DNA of 22,437 nucleotides from JBHELG01 sp046263195 (GCA_046263195.1 JBHELG010000111.1:1-22437); one strand, 5' to 3'. Numbered from the stretch's first letter, positions 1 to 6,824 are shown. Numbers and translations are program-made. Notes: generated from the letters alone by a model not told the origin.

Positions 1-1
1 G

Positions 2-139
2 ATGGTCATGCCGGGCGACAACACCCAGATGACCGTCGAACTCATCTCCCCCATCGCCATGTTCGAAGGCCTCCGCTTCGCCATCCGCGAAGGCGGACGC
101 ACCGTCGGCGCCGGACGCGTCACCAAAATCATCAAATAG
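2..139 (+). CDS. tuf: Elongation factor Tu, C-terminal end (partial)
   Basis: This is the last 45 codons of EF-Tu, the GTPase that carries aminoacyl-tRNA to the ribosomal A site. The 5' part lies outside the window. The readable residues include MVMPGDNTQMTVELISPIAM and end in GRTVGAGRVTKIIK, the typical end of beta-barrel domain 3 (family knowledge). The stop is TAG at 137-139. It lies 65 bases ahead of rpsJ, the usual str-to-S10 operon arrangement. Codon choice differs from the genes downstream: all three Glu codons are GAA and both Lys codons are AAA, while rpsJ uses almost only GAG and AAG. Identification is secure despite the truncation. Confidence 0.96.
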   Translation: MVMPGDNTQMTVELISPIAMFEGLRFAIREGGRTVGAGRVTKIIK

Positions 140-204
140 ACATCACATTCGAGCGGCAGGCTTGTAGGCGTTCAATCCGCACCGCGAAGCAAAGCAGGGA
201 AACG

Positions 205-513
205 ATGGCAGATCAGAAGATCCGGATCCGGTTGAAAGCTTACGACCACGAGGTGCTCGACCGCTCCGCACGGGAGATTGCAGACACCGTCGAGGCGACC
301 GGCGCCCACGTAACCGGGCCAGTACCACTACCGACGGAGCGCAACATCTGGTGCGTGATTCGCTCTCCTCACAAGTACAAGGACTCACGCGAGCACTTCG
401 AGATGCGCACTCACAAGCGCCTCATCGACATCCACATGCCGACCCAGAAGACGATAGACAAGCTCATGGGGCTCTCGCTCCCGGCGGGCGTCGACATCGA
501 GATCAAGCTGTAG
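205..513 (+). CDS. rpsJ: 30S ribosomal protein S10
   Basis: S10 is a 102-residue protein of the 30S head that also acts as NusE in transcription antitermination. Length and sequence match the family: MADQKIRIRLKAYDHEVLD at the start, then the loop with HVTGPVPLPTE (about residues 35-45) and the C-terminal strand ending VDIEIKL. The ATG at 205 is preceded by the AGGGA-type site in agcagggaaacg. It is the first gene of the S10 operon in the window. The 65-base gap after tuf could hold a promoter, but I see only a weak TTCGAG-N17-TTCAAT match there, so co-transcription with tuf is equally possible. Confidence 0.98.
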   Translation: MADQKIRIRLKAYDHEVLDRSAREIADTVEATGAHVTGPVPLPTERNIWCVIRSPHKYKDSREHFEMRTHKRLIDIHMPTQKTIDKLMGLSLPAGVDIEIKL

Positions 514-625
514 ACCTTTTCGTCTCCACCAACTGACGAACATGGCGCCGGCCGATGGGAACGGGCAGACGGCGCGCTCTGGCAGCCCGTTGGGGCTCAC
601 AGACAGACGAGCAAGAGGACGATCG

Positions 626-1273
626 ATGGCCAGCAGGGGGATCTTGGGTACCAAGCTCGGCATGACCCAGGTCTTCGCCGACGACGCCCGCGTGGTACCT
701 GTCACCGTGATCCAGGCGGGTCCATGCACCGTCACGCAGGTGAAGACCGTTGAGCGCGACGGTTACAACGCCCTGCAGCTCGCCTACGGCCGGCGCCGCA
801 AGGTGAACAAGCCACTGCAGGGACACCTCGCGAAGGCGGGAATCGACGGAGGCGTACGGGCCATCGCAGAGTTGCGGACCGACGACCTGCTCGAGCTCGG
901 CGCCACGGTGACCGCTGACGTCTTCTCGAAGGGGGATCTGGTCGACGCCACCGGAAGGAGCAAGGGCAAGGGCTACTCGGGGGTCATGCGGCGGCACGGC
1001 TTCGCTGGGATGGGTGACGGCCATGGTGTGAAGAAGAAGAACCGGCATCCCGGGGCCGTCGGGGCCTGTGCCACTCCCGCGCGCACCTTCCCGGGCCAGC
1101 GCATGGCCGGCCAGCTGGGCAACAGCCGGGTCACGGTTCAGAACCTCGAGGTGGTCGACGTCCAGCCCGAGCGCAACCTCATCCTCGTCAAGGGGGCGGT
1201 GCCGGGTAACAACGGCGAGATCGTGCTCCTCCGATCAGCGGTGAAGGCCCACCGGGGGGAGAGTGAGGAGTGA
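626..1273 (+). CDS. rplC: 50S ribosomal protein L3
   Basis: L3 (215 residues) binds 23S rRNA near the peptidyl transferase centre and is one of the first proteins to assemble. The protein begins MASRGILGTKLGMTQVF, the conserved L3 N-terminus. It contains the GYSGVMRRHGFAG region (about residues 118-130), the loop HRHPGAVGACATPART-like segment, and the terminal VKGAVPGNNG motif. The frame is open from 542, but ATG 626 is chosen because conserved sequence starts exactly there and AGAGGA lies just upstream. The stop overlaps the rplD start (TGATG), which suggests translational coupling. Gly, Lys and Arg content is as expected for an rRNA-binding protein. Confidence 0.97.
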   Translation: MASRGILGTKLGMTQVFADDARVVPVTVIQAGPCTVTQVKTVERDGYNALQLAYGRRRKVNKPLQGHLAKAGIDGGVRAIAELRTDDLLELGATVTADVFSKGDLVDATGRSKGKGYSGVMRRHGFAGMGDGHGVKKKNRHPGAVGACATPARTFPGQRMAGQLGNSRVTVQNLEVVDVQPERNLILVKGAVPGNNGEIVLLRSAVKAHRGESEE

Positions 1274-1983
1274 TGGCTACCAGCGAGACGCCCTCGGAGG
1301 AGCTCGTCGTACCGGTCCGCAACCTGAGCGGCGACCAGGTAGGAAACGTCGAGTTGCCGCGAGAGTGGTTCGGGGGACCGATCAACGTGGCCGTCATGCA
1401 CCAGGTCGTGACCGCGCAACTGGCCGCGGCCCGCGGGGACACCGCCAAGACCAAGGGCCGAGGCGAGGTTCGCGGCGGCTCACGCAAGCCGTGGCGTCAG
1501 AAGGGCACCGGCCGCGCACGTCATGGCTCGATCCGCTCACCGCAGTGGGTGGGCGGTGGCGTCGCCCACGGGCGAAGCGGTCAGCAAGACCACTCCAAGC
1601 GGGTGAACAAGAAGATGAAGCGTCTCGCGCTGTGCTCGGCGCTCAGCGACCGGGCCAGTGGGGGCAACGTCTCCGTGGTGCGGGAGCTGGTCCTCGCCCG
1701 GCCGCGGACGAAGGACGCGGTCGCAGCCCTCACCGCGCTGGGCCATCAGGAAGCGAAGACGCTCGTCGTACTGGCCGACAAGCACGACGCCACCTGGAAG
1801 TCGTTTCGCAACCTGCCGACAGTGCACATGTTGACCGTCGATCAGCTCAACACGTACGACGTGCTGCTCAGCGACGTCGTCGTCTTCGACGAGGCGGCAC
1901 TGCCTCTGATCGGAACTGGCCGGCGAACGAGCTCCCCGGCGCCTGCTTCCGAAGCCGCAAGTGGCGGGGAGGCGAGGACGTGA
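1273..1983 (+). CDS. rplD: 50S ribosomal protein L4
   Basis: L4 lines the peptide exit tunnel and in some bacteria (Escherichia coli) represses its own S10 operon. The conserved tunnel loop is visible, with KTKGRGEVRGGSRKPWRQKG and then TGRARHGSIRSPQWVGGGVAHG (about residues 60-100). The protein is 236 residues, longer than the about 200-210 usual for L4. The excess is a 25-residue C-terminal tail rich in Ser, Pro, Ala and Gly that follows the conserved domain and ends SGGEART. The ATG at 1273 overlaps the rplC stop; a GTG three bases earlier is an alternative start. The rplW GTG overlaps this gene's TGA, so rplC-rplD-rplW is tightly coupled. Confidence 0.96.
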   Translation: MATSETPSEELVVPVRNLSGDQVGNVELPREWFGGPINVAVMHQVVTAQLAAARGDTAKTKGRGEVRGGSRKPWRQKGTGRARHGSIRSPQWVGGGVAHGRSGQQDHSKRVNKKMKRLALCSALSDRASGGNVSVVRELVLARPRTKDAVAALTALGHQEAKTLVVLADKHDATWKSFRNLPTVHMLTVDQLNTYDVLLSDVVVFDEAALPLIGTGRRTSSPAPASEAASGGEART

Positions 1984-2270
1984 AGGATCCCCGAGACGTC
2001 ATCGTTCGCCCGGTCGTGTCGGAGAAGAGCTACGGACTGCTCGACCAGGGCAAGTACACGTTCATCGTCGACCCACGAGCCAACAAGACCGAGATCAAGA
2101 TCGCCGTCGAGAAGATCTTCGGCGTCAAGGTGCTGAAGGTGAATACGATGAATCGGGCCGGAAAACGGAAGCGCCGCGGTCTCACCGTGGGCAAACGCCC
2201 CGATACGAAACGCGCCATCGTCACCCTCGTTCCCGGCGACGAGATCGAGATATTCGACGCAGGCGTCTGA
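1980..2270 (+). CDS. rplW: 50S ribosomal protein L23
   Basis: L23 (96 residues) sits at the exit of the peptide tunnel and is the docking site for trigger factor and SRP. The sequence starts with GTG in a GTGA overlap with the rplD stop, reading MKDPRDVIVRPVVSEKSYGL, and contains the family segment YTFIVDPRANKTEIK (about residues 26-40). The RNA-binding loop RAGKRKRRGLTVGKR precedes the final strand VTLVPGDEIEIFD. A much longer reading frame runs upstream from 1263, but that part is the out-of-frame shadow of rplD. The GTG is preceded by GGGGAGG at good spacing. A 186-base untranslated stretch with repeats follows before rplB. Confidence 0.96.
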   Translation: MKDPRDVIVRPVVSEKSYGLLDQGKYTFIVDPRANKTEIKIAVEKIFGVKVLKVNTMNRAGKRKRRGLTVGKRPDTKRAIVTLVPGDEIEIFDAGV

Positions 2271-2303
2271 CCACCCACAACTCAGAGGTAATCGGCGGCC
2301 AAT

Positions 2304-2362
2304 AGTTCAGAGGGGTCAACATAGGTTCGTCACAAGTTCAGCACAGGTTCGGGGCCGTCCCC
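2304..2362 (+). repeat. Short degenerate direct repeats and small hairpin in the rplW-rplB gap
   Basis: AGTTCAG occurs at 2304-2310 and 2335-2341, and the related AGGTTCG at 2323-2329 and 2345-2351. Together they form two loose copies of an AGTTCAG...AGGTTCG unit. They run into a small GGGG-CCGT-CCCC hairpin at 2351-2362. No coding sequence is evident here. The repeats could be decayed copies of a larger intergenic element, or remnants of a leader structure. Confidence 0.45.
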
Positions 2363-2406
2363 AGGTGCCAGACCCGAGAAAGCAGCGCTTGGGGCGGGAG
2401 ACCGGA

Positions 2407-2455
2407 GTCACGGTCTTGGCTTTGCCAAGACCGTGACGGAGGCGGGAGGGACTGA
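2407..2455 (+). repeat. Hairpin plus G-rich ribosome-binding repeat upstream of rplB (complete copy)
   Basis: A perfect inverted repeat of 14 bp, with arms GTCACGGTCTTGGC and GCCAAGACCGTGAC (2407-2420 and 2424-2437), encloses a TTT loop. It is followed directly by GGAGGCGGGAGGGACTGA (2438-2455) and then the rplB ATG at 2457. The hairpin and the G-rich segment align with the copy ending just before rplR. The G-rich part supplies the Shine-Dalgarno sequence of rplB. This is the clearest member of the repeat family in the window. Confidence 0.85.
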
Positions 2456-2456
2456 A

Positions 2457-3287
2457 ATGGCGGTTCGCAAATACAACCCGACGACGAACGCTCGGCGCGG
2501 AATGTCCGTGGCGGACTTCTCCGGCATCACGAAAACCGAGCCGGAGAAATCCCTTCTCGCCCCCCTCCCGAAGAAGGCCGGGCGCAACACCCACGGGCGA
2601 ATCACATCCCGCCACCGAGGCGGCGGCCACAAGCGGCGTTACCGCATCATCGACTTCAGACGTGACAAGGATGGCGTTCCCGCGACCGTGGCCGCGATCG
2701 AATACGACCCGAACCGTTCTGCCCGCATCGCGCTCCTCCACTACCATGACGGCGAGAAGCGCTATGTGCTGGCACCAAAAGGCCTGCGACCGGGCGCGAA
2801 GGTGGAGTCCGGAGAGCAGGCCGACGTGCAGGTCGGCAACGCCCTGCCACTGCGCAACATACCGGTCGGAACCACGGTCCACGCGGTGGAGCTACGGCCT
2901 GGCGGTGGCGCGAAACTGGGGCGCTCCGCAGGTATCGCGATCCAACTGCTCGCGAAGGAGGGGAAGCAGGCCGCCCTCCGACTGCCCTCCGGCGAGATCC
3001 GGCTCGTCGACAATCGCTGCCGGGCCACCATAGGGGCAGTGGGCAACGAGGAGCACGAGCTGGTCAGCCGCGGCAAGGCCGGGCGCAGTCGCTGGCTCGG
3101 AGAGCGCCCCCAGACTCGAGGCGTGGCGATGAACCCCGTCGACCACCCGCTCGGCGGTGGCGAGGGCAAAGCGTCTGGTGGCCGACCTCCCACCGACCCG
3201 TGGGGTAACCCTCAGAAGCGCACGCGCAAGAAGAAGAAGCCGTCCAACAAGTACATCATCCGTCGCCGGGGCGGCAAAAGGCGCTAG
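2457..3287 (+). CDS. rplB: 50S ribosomal protein L2
   Basis: L2 (276 residues) bridges the subunits and is needed for peptidyl transferase activity. It starts MAVRKYNPTTNARRGMSV and has the two rRNA-binding domains of the family. Conserved blocks include GRITSRHRGGGHKRRYRIID (about residues 48-67) and, near the C-terminus, MNPVDHPLGGGEGKASGG with its near-universal His (family knowledge), then the lysine-rich TRKKKKPSNKYIIRRR. The frame is open from GTG 2433, but that codon lies inside a hairpin, and conserved sequence begins at ATG 2457. The ribosome-binding site belongs to the repeat element at 2407-2455. Length is normal. Confidence 0.98.
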   Translation: MAVRKYNPTTNARRGMSVADFSGITKTEPEKSLLAPLPKKAGRNTHGRITSRHRGGGHKRRYRIIDFRRDKDGVPATVAAIEYDPNRSARIALLHYHDGEKRYVLAPKGLRPGAKVESGEQADVQVGNALPLRNIPVGTTVHAVELRPGGGAKLGRSAGIAIQLLAKEGKQAALRLPSGEIRLVDNRCRATIGAVGNEEHELVSRGKAGRSRWLGERPQTRGVAMNPVDHPLGGGEGKASGGRPPTDPWGNPQKRTRKKKKPSNKYIIRRRGGKRR

Positions 3288-3330
3288 CGGCACGACCAGG
3301 TTTTGGGAGCAAAAGGAGAGCTGAGTAGCC

Positions 3331-3618
3331 ATGCCACGTTCGTTGAAAAAGGGGCCGTTCGTCGACGACCACCTCATGCAGAAGGTGCAGGCGCTGAACG
3401 AGCGCAGGGAGAAGCGCGTCATCAAGACCTGGTCGCGCCGCTCCACCATCTTTCCTGAGATGGTCGGCCACACGATCGCCGTGCATGACGGCCGCAAGCA
3501 CGTCCCCGTGTACATCACCGAGTCGATGGTCGGCCACAAGCTCGGCGAATTCGCCCCCACCCGGGTGGTGAAGTGGGGTGGCGCAGGCGAGAAGCAGGCC
3601 AGGACACGCCGGCGATGA
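3331..3618 (+). CDS. rpsS: 30S ribosomal protein S19
   Basis: S19 (95 residues) is in the head of the 30S subunit, next to S13 and the A-site finger. MPRSLKKGPFVDDHLMQKV is the conserved start, and HDGRKHVPVYITESMVGHKL plus GEFAPTR form the central and C-terminal signatures. The basic end EKQARTRRR is typical. A strong AAAGGAG site lies 13 bases before the ATG at 3331. It follows rplB by 43 bases and precedes rplV by about 37 bases, the standard S10 operon order. Length is close to the family norm and nothing looks broken. Confidence 0.98.
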   Translation: MPRSLKKGPFVDDHLMQKVQALNERREKRVIKTWSRRSTIFPEMVGHTIAVHDGRKHVPVYITESMVGHKLGEFAPTRVVKWGGAGEKQARTRRR

Positions 3619-3655
3619 ATCGCCCGCTCAGCGCATCGACGAGGACGCAGTGACC

Positions 3656-4000
3656 ATGGCGGAGACGAAAGCGACGGCCAAATACGTGCGTGTCTCGCCT
3701 TGGAAGGTCCGTCAGCTCACCAACCTCATCAGGGGCGAGCACGTCGAGGAGGCCAGGCGGATCCTGCGCTTCTCGGGCAAGGGGGCGGCCACGCCACTAG
3801 CGAAGGTGCTCAACTCGGCAGTCGCGAACGCAGAGAACAACGACGGTTTGGACCCCGATGAACTGTGGGTGACGAACGTGTTCGTCGACGAGGGGCCCAC
3901 GCTGAAACGCTGGCGGCCGCGGGCACTGGGTCGTGCCTACCGGATCCGCAAGCGCACGAGCCACATAACCGTCGTGGTCGGTACTCGGGACGAGGGTTAA
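3656..4000 (+). CDS. rplV: 50S ribosomal protein L22
   Basis: L22 (114 residues) reaches into the exit tunnel through a long beta-hairpin. The protein reads MAETKATAKYVRVSPWKVRQ and contains VANAENNDGLDPDELWV (about residues 62-78). The hairpin tip region is LKRWRPRALGRAYRIRKRTSHI, reported here only by its ends: LKRWRPRALGRA at about 85-96 and RIRKRTSHITVVV at about 98-110. The frame is open from 3578, inside rpsS, but conserved sequence begins only near 3656. GTG at 3650 is a possible alternative start. The site GAGGA at 3641-3645 serves either one. Confidence 0.96.
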   Translation: MAETKATAKYVRVSPWKVRQLTNLIRGEHVEEARRILRFSGKGAATPLAKVLNSAVANAENNDGLDPDELWVTNVFVDEGPTLKRWRPRALGRAYRIRKRTSHITVVVGTRDEG

Positions 4001-4060
4001 GCCAGGTCAGGACCGGCAGTCGCGCGGAGCGGCGGGATCCAAGCGAAAGGAGCAGGAGTC

Positions 4061-5254
4061 GTGGGACAGAAGGTTCACCCATACGGGTTCCGCCTCGGCG
4101 TCACGACGGACTGGAAGTCGAAGTGGTTCACGGACAAGAAGTACGCCGACTTTGTGCACGAGGACGATCGGATCCGCTCCTACCTTCGCGAGCGGGTCCG
4201 CCACGCAGGCGTGTCCCGTGTCGAGATCGTTCGAAGCGACGACCGAGTGGACGTCAGTGTGCATGCCGCTCGTCCCGGAATCGTGATCGGCCGTCGGGGC
4301 GCCGAGGCTGATGCCATCCGCTCCGACCTCGAGAGGGTGACCCACAAGCAGGTCAAGCTGAACATTCTCGAGGTCAAGACCCCCGAACTCGACGCGCAGG
4401 TGCTTGCCTTCAACACCGCTGAGCAGCTGCGGGGGCGGGTGTCGTTCCGGCGGGCCATGCGCCGGGCGGTTCAGGCGGCCCAGAAGGCTGGCGCCCAGGG
4501 CATCAGGGTCCAAGTCTCGGGCCGCCTGGGAGGCTCGGAGATGAGCCGTACCGAGTGGTACCGCGAGGGCCGGGTGCCGCTCCACACGCTGCGTGCGAAC
4601 GTCGATTACGGTTTTGACGAAGCCCGTACACCCTACGGGCGTATCGGTGTGAAGGTGTGGATCTACAAAGGCGACGTGCTGCCGTCTGTCGAGGAGGCTG
4701 AGGCGCAGCGAGCCATCCAGCGGGCGAAAGCGGCTGCCGAGGGCCGTCCCACCGAGGAACGGCCCGACCGCCGCCGGGCGGCGCGCAAGGCTGCGCGTGC
4801 GGCCGCCCGCGCGGTCGGAGTAGGAGGAAAACGGGAGCAGGCGGCCGGGGCCAAGTCCGCGTCACCTCCGACGAGTGGCGCTGCCGAGGAGACCGCCGCG
4901 CAGACCCCGGGCATGGCGACTCCCGAGCAGCAGCCCACAGCCCCAGCGCCGGCTCAGGCAACGGGCCACGCTGGCGGCGGTCAGGTAGACGAGCCGCACG
5001 CGGTGACCGTCGACGAGCTCGGGAAGACCGCCGCCCACGATGTGCGCGAGGCAACGACCGAGCAGCTGCCACCACAGTCGGGGCCGATGACCCCCTCCGA
5101 CGTGGCCCCGGACTACGAGCCGCCTGTGAGCTCGGAGGCGACCGAGCGACTGGTCGACCACGCGCTGAGGGAACCGGCGCCGCCAGCGGCTGAATCCCAC
5201 GGTGATATCAGCGATGAGCCCGAGTCCGGTGCAACCGGCGAGGAGGGCGGCTGA
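4061..5254 (+). CDS. rpsC: 30S ribosomal protein S3 with long acidic C-terminal tail
   Basis: S3 forms the mRNA entry pore with S4 and S5. The start is GTG with an AAAGGAGCAGGAG site, giving MGQKVHPYGFRLGVTTDW. The type-II KH domain is clear, with its GxxG loop as GRRG at residues 77-80 in GIVIGRRGAEADAIRSDL, and the C-terminal domain ends with YGRIGVKVWIYKGDVLPS near residue 208. The protein is 397 residues, while S3 is usually about 210-280. The extra 190 residues start with an Arg/Ala-rich stretch (RRRAARKAARAAARAVG) and continue as a Pro/Ala/Thr/Glu-rich, increasingly acidic and probably disordered tail. The rplP ATG overlaps its stop (TGATG). Confidence 0.96.
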   Translation: MGQKVHPYGFRLGVTTDWKSKWFTDKKYADFVHEDDRIRSYLRERVRHAGVSRVEIVRSDDRVDVSVHAARPGIVIGRRGAEADAIRSDLERVTHKQVKLNILEVKTPELDAQVLAFNTAEQLRGRVSFRRAMRRAVQAAQKAGAQGIRVQVSGRLGGSEMSRTEWYREGRVPLHTLRANVDYGFDEARTPYGRIGVKVWIYKGDVLPSVEEAEAQRAIQRAKAAAEGRPTEERPDRRRAARKAARAAARAVGVGGKREQAAGAKSASPPTSGAAEETAAQTPGMATPEQQPTAPAPAQATGHAGGGQVDEPHAVTVDELGKTAAHDVREATTEQLPPQSGPMTPSDVAPDYEPPVSSEATERLVDHALREPAPPAAESHGDISDEPESGATGEEGG

Positions 5255-5679
5255 TGCTCGCGCCGAAGCGGGTCAGGCACCGCAAACAGCACCGGCCGAA
5301 GCCGCTGCGGGGACTGGCGAAGGGGCACACCGAGGTGCTCGTGGGGGACTTCGGCTTGAAGGCGACCACCCACGGCTGGATCAGTGCCAGGCAGATCGAG
5401 GCCGCCCGTGTTGCGATGACGCGTGCCATCCGACGCGGTGGGAAGGTCCGCATAACCATGTTCCCCGATCGTCCGATCACGAAGAAGCCGCTCGAGACCC
5501 GCATGGGCTCGGGTAAGGGCTCACCTGACCACTGGGTAGCGGTGGTGAAGCCAGGGAGGATCATGTTCGAGCTGTCCGGCGTGCCGGAGGAGCTCGCCCG
5601 CGAGGCGATGCGACGGGCGAGCCACAAGCTCCCGGTGCAGACGAAATTCGTGAGGCGCGACGACGCGGGCGGAGCCTGA
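5254..5679 (+). CDS. rplP: 50S ribosomal protein L16
   Basis: L16 (141 residues) contacts A-site tRNA and organises the peptidyl transferase region of 23S rRNA. MLAPKRVRHRKQHRPKPLRG is the conserved basic start. Later blocks are GLKATTHGWISARQIEAAR (about residues 34-52), RGGKVRITMFPDRPITKKP and ETRMGSGKGSPDHWVAVVKP. The ATG overlaps the rpsC stop. The few extra residues at the end (RRDDAGGA) are not part of the family core. It is followed after 19 bases by rpmC; that gap is mostly a copy of the G-rich 15-base repeat. Confidence 0.98.
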   Translation: MLAPKRVRHRKQHRPKPLRGLAKGHTEVLVGDFGLKATTHGWISARQIEAARVAMTRAIRRGGKVRITMFPDRPITKKPLETRMGSGKGSPDHWVAVVKPGRIMFELSGVPEELAREAMRRASHKLPVQTKFVRRDDAGGA

Positions 5680-5683
5680 TGGG

Positions 5684-5698
5684 GGCGGGAGGGACTGA
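5684..5698 (+). repeat. G-rich 15-base repeat at the rpmC ribosome-binding site
   Basis: GGCGGGAGGGACTGA fills 5684-5698 and abuts the rpmC ATG directly. It is identical to the segment at 2441-2455 before rplB, but the upstream hairpin is absent because rplP coding sequence ends only four bases earlier. The GGAGG-like core acts as a Shine-Dalgarno sequence. Confidence 0.8.
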
Positions 5699-5914
5699 AT
5701 GGTGAAAGCAACAGAACTTCGGGAGTTGCCGGAGGAGGAACTCCGCGAGCGGTTGATCGAGCTGAAGGAGGAGCTTTTCAACCTCCGCTTTCAGCATGTG
5801 ACGGGCCAGCTCGACAACCCTCACCGGATGCAACAGGTGAAGGGCGAGATCGCCCGCGCTCTCACGGTGCTGCGGGAACGAGAGCTCGACGCGACCATGC
5901 GAACTGCGAGGTGA
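5699..5914 (+). CDS. rpmC: 50S ribosomal protein L29
   Basis: L29 is a small helical protein of the 50S subunit near the tunnel exit, next to L23. The 71 residues MVKATELRELPEEELRERLI onward form the expected two-helix hairpin. The second part has NLRFQHVTGQLDNPHRMQQV, a conserved L29 segment. ATG 5699 and GTG 5702 are adjacent possible starts; ATG is preferred. Its ribosome-binding site lies in the G-rich repeat immediately upstream. It ends four bases before rpsQ, consistent with the rplP-rpmC-rpsQ run found in most bacteria. Confidence 0.96.
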   Translation: MVKATELRELPEEELRERLIELKEELFNLRFQHVTGQLDNPHRMQQVKGEIARALTVLRERELDATMRTAR

Positions 5915-5918
5915 AAAC

Positions 5919-6215
5919 ATGAGCGCCGAGTTCCCATCCCAAAGTGCGGCCGGCTCGCAAACGAAGCGCGGCATCCGCAAGGAGCGCATCGGTCTCGTGG
6001 TGAGCGACTCTCCCGACAAGACCATCGTCGTTCGGGTCGATCGACGCACGACCCACGGTCTGTATGGGAAGACGCTCGTTCGCTCGAAGAAGTACTACGC
6101 GCACGACGAGCGCAACGAAGGACGCGTCGGCGACCGCGTCCGTATCGCAGAGACCCGTCCACTGTCGAAGTTGAAGCGCTGGCGCCTCGTGGAGATCGTC
6201 GAGCGCGCCAAGTAG
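5919..6215 (+). CDS. rpsQ: 30S ribosomal protein S17
   Basis: S17 (98 residues) is a primary 16S rRNA-binding protein with an OB fold. The core begins around residue 18 with RGIRKERIGLVVSDSPDKT and continues IVVRVDRRTTHGLYGKTLVR, SKKYYAHDERN and GDRVRIAETRPLSKLKRWRL, all family hallmarks. An N-terminal extension of about 16 polar residues (MSAEFPSQSAAGSQTK) precedes the core. Actinobacterial S17 proteins commonly have such extensions (family knowledge). The site GAGGTG overlaps the end of rpmC. After this gene a 134-base gap opens before rplN, holding two alternative hairpins. Confidence 0.97.
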   Translation: MSAEFPSQSAAGSQTKRGIRKERIGLVVSDSPDKTIVVRVDRRTTHGLYGKTLVRSKKYYAHDERNEGRVGDRVRIAETRPLSKLKRWRLVEIVERAK

Positions 6216-6256
6216 TCGAGACCGATCCCGCGGTACGGTAGGAGGCCGGTGAGAGA

Positions 6257-6330
6257 GCGGTCTTGGAGTGGAAGCGGACTTGGGTGTACCCAAGACCGCA
6301 ACAGGTGGACACCGAGACCGCGGGTGGGAC
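6257..6330 (+). repeat. Variant repeat element with two competing hairpins upstream of rplN
   Basis: GCGGTCTTGG (6257-6266) is perfectly complementary to CCAAGACCGC (6290-6299), a 10-bp long-range stem. A second, mutated copy of the 5' arm, GCGGACTTGGG (6274-6284), pairs locally with the same 3' arm: CTTGGG-TGTA-CCCAAG (6279-6294), extended by GCGG/CCGC across an A.A mismatch. The two structures exclude each other. GCGGGTGGGAC (6320-6330) corresponds with one mismatch to the G-rich part of the family. This is the same element as before rplB and rplR, with the 5' arm duplicated. Confidence 0.75.
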
Positions 6331-6349
6331 GAGAGAGGAAGTCTCAAGC

Positions 6350-6718
6350 ATGATCCAGCAGGAGTCGCGCCTACGGGTGGCCGACAACACCGGTGCCAAG
6401 GAGGTCCTGTGCATCCGGGTCCTCGGCGGTTCGGGACGCCGCTATGCCTCCATTGGTGACGTATTCGTCGGGACGGTGAAAGACGCCATCCCGGCCTCCA
6501 ACGTCAAAAGAGGCGACGTCGTCCGCTGTGTCGTCGTGCGTACCGCAAAGGAGAAGCGTCGGCCCGACGGGACATACATCAAGTTTGACGAAAACGCGTG
6601 TGTCCTCATCCGCCCCGACGGGACGCCCCGTGGTACCCGCATCTTTGGACCGGTGGGACGCGAACTACGCGACCGGCGTTTCATGCGCATCATGTCGCTC
6701 GCCCCGGAGGTGCTCTAG
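6350..6718 (+). CDS. rplN: 50S ribosomal protein L14
   Basis: L14 (122 residues, exactly the usual length) sits at the subunit interface and contacts 16S helix 14. The sequence starts MIQQESRLRVADNTGAKEVL, the family signature, and continues with GSGRRYASIGDVFVGTVKDA, then FDENACVLI and GTRIFGPVGRELRDRRFMRI. The frame is open upstream from a TTG at 6263, but that stretch is the hairpin leader and shows no homology. ATG 6350 is preceded by GAGAGAGGAAG. It starts the spc-type gene run. About 106 bases without an evident gene or strong structure separate it from rplX. Confidence 0.98.
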   Translation: MIQQESRLRVADNTGAKEVLCIRVLGGSGRRYASIGDVFVGTVKDAIPASNVKRGDVVRCVVVRTAKEKRRPDGTYIKFDENACVLIRPDGTPRGTRIFGPVGRELRDRRFMRIMSLAPEVL

Positions 6719-6824
6719 CCGCCGATCCGCGCGGCGCCCACTGGTGCGCAAGCCGTACTTCAACAGCCGAGCTCATACCGAAACCAGGCCACTCTACGTA
6801 CCGGCGAATTGATAGGACCTCGTG

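Noticed and set aside
542..625. Longer L3 starting at ATG 542
   Set aside because: The extra 28 residues show no conservation, and the family N-terminus begins exactly at 626 with a proper ribosome-binding site.
1263..1979. Very long frame upstream of L23 (335 residues in total)
   Set aside because: It is the out-of-frame shadow of rplD; only the last 96 codons are L23.
2433..2456. Longer L2 starting at GTG 2433
   Set aside because: The codon lies in the 3' arm of the repeat hairpin, and the conserved L2 start is at 2457.
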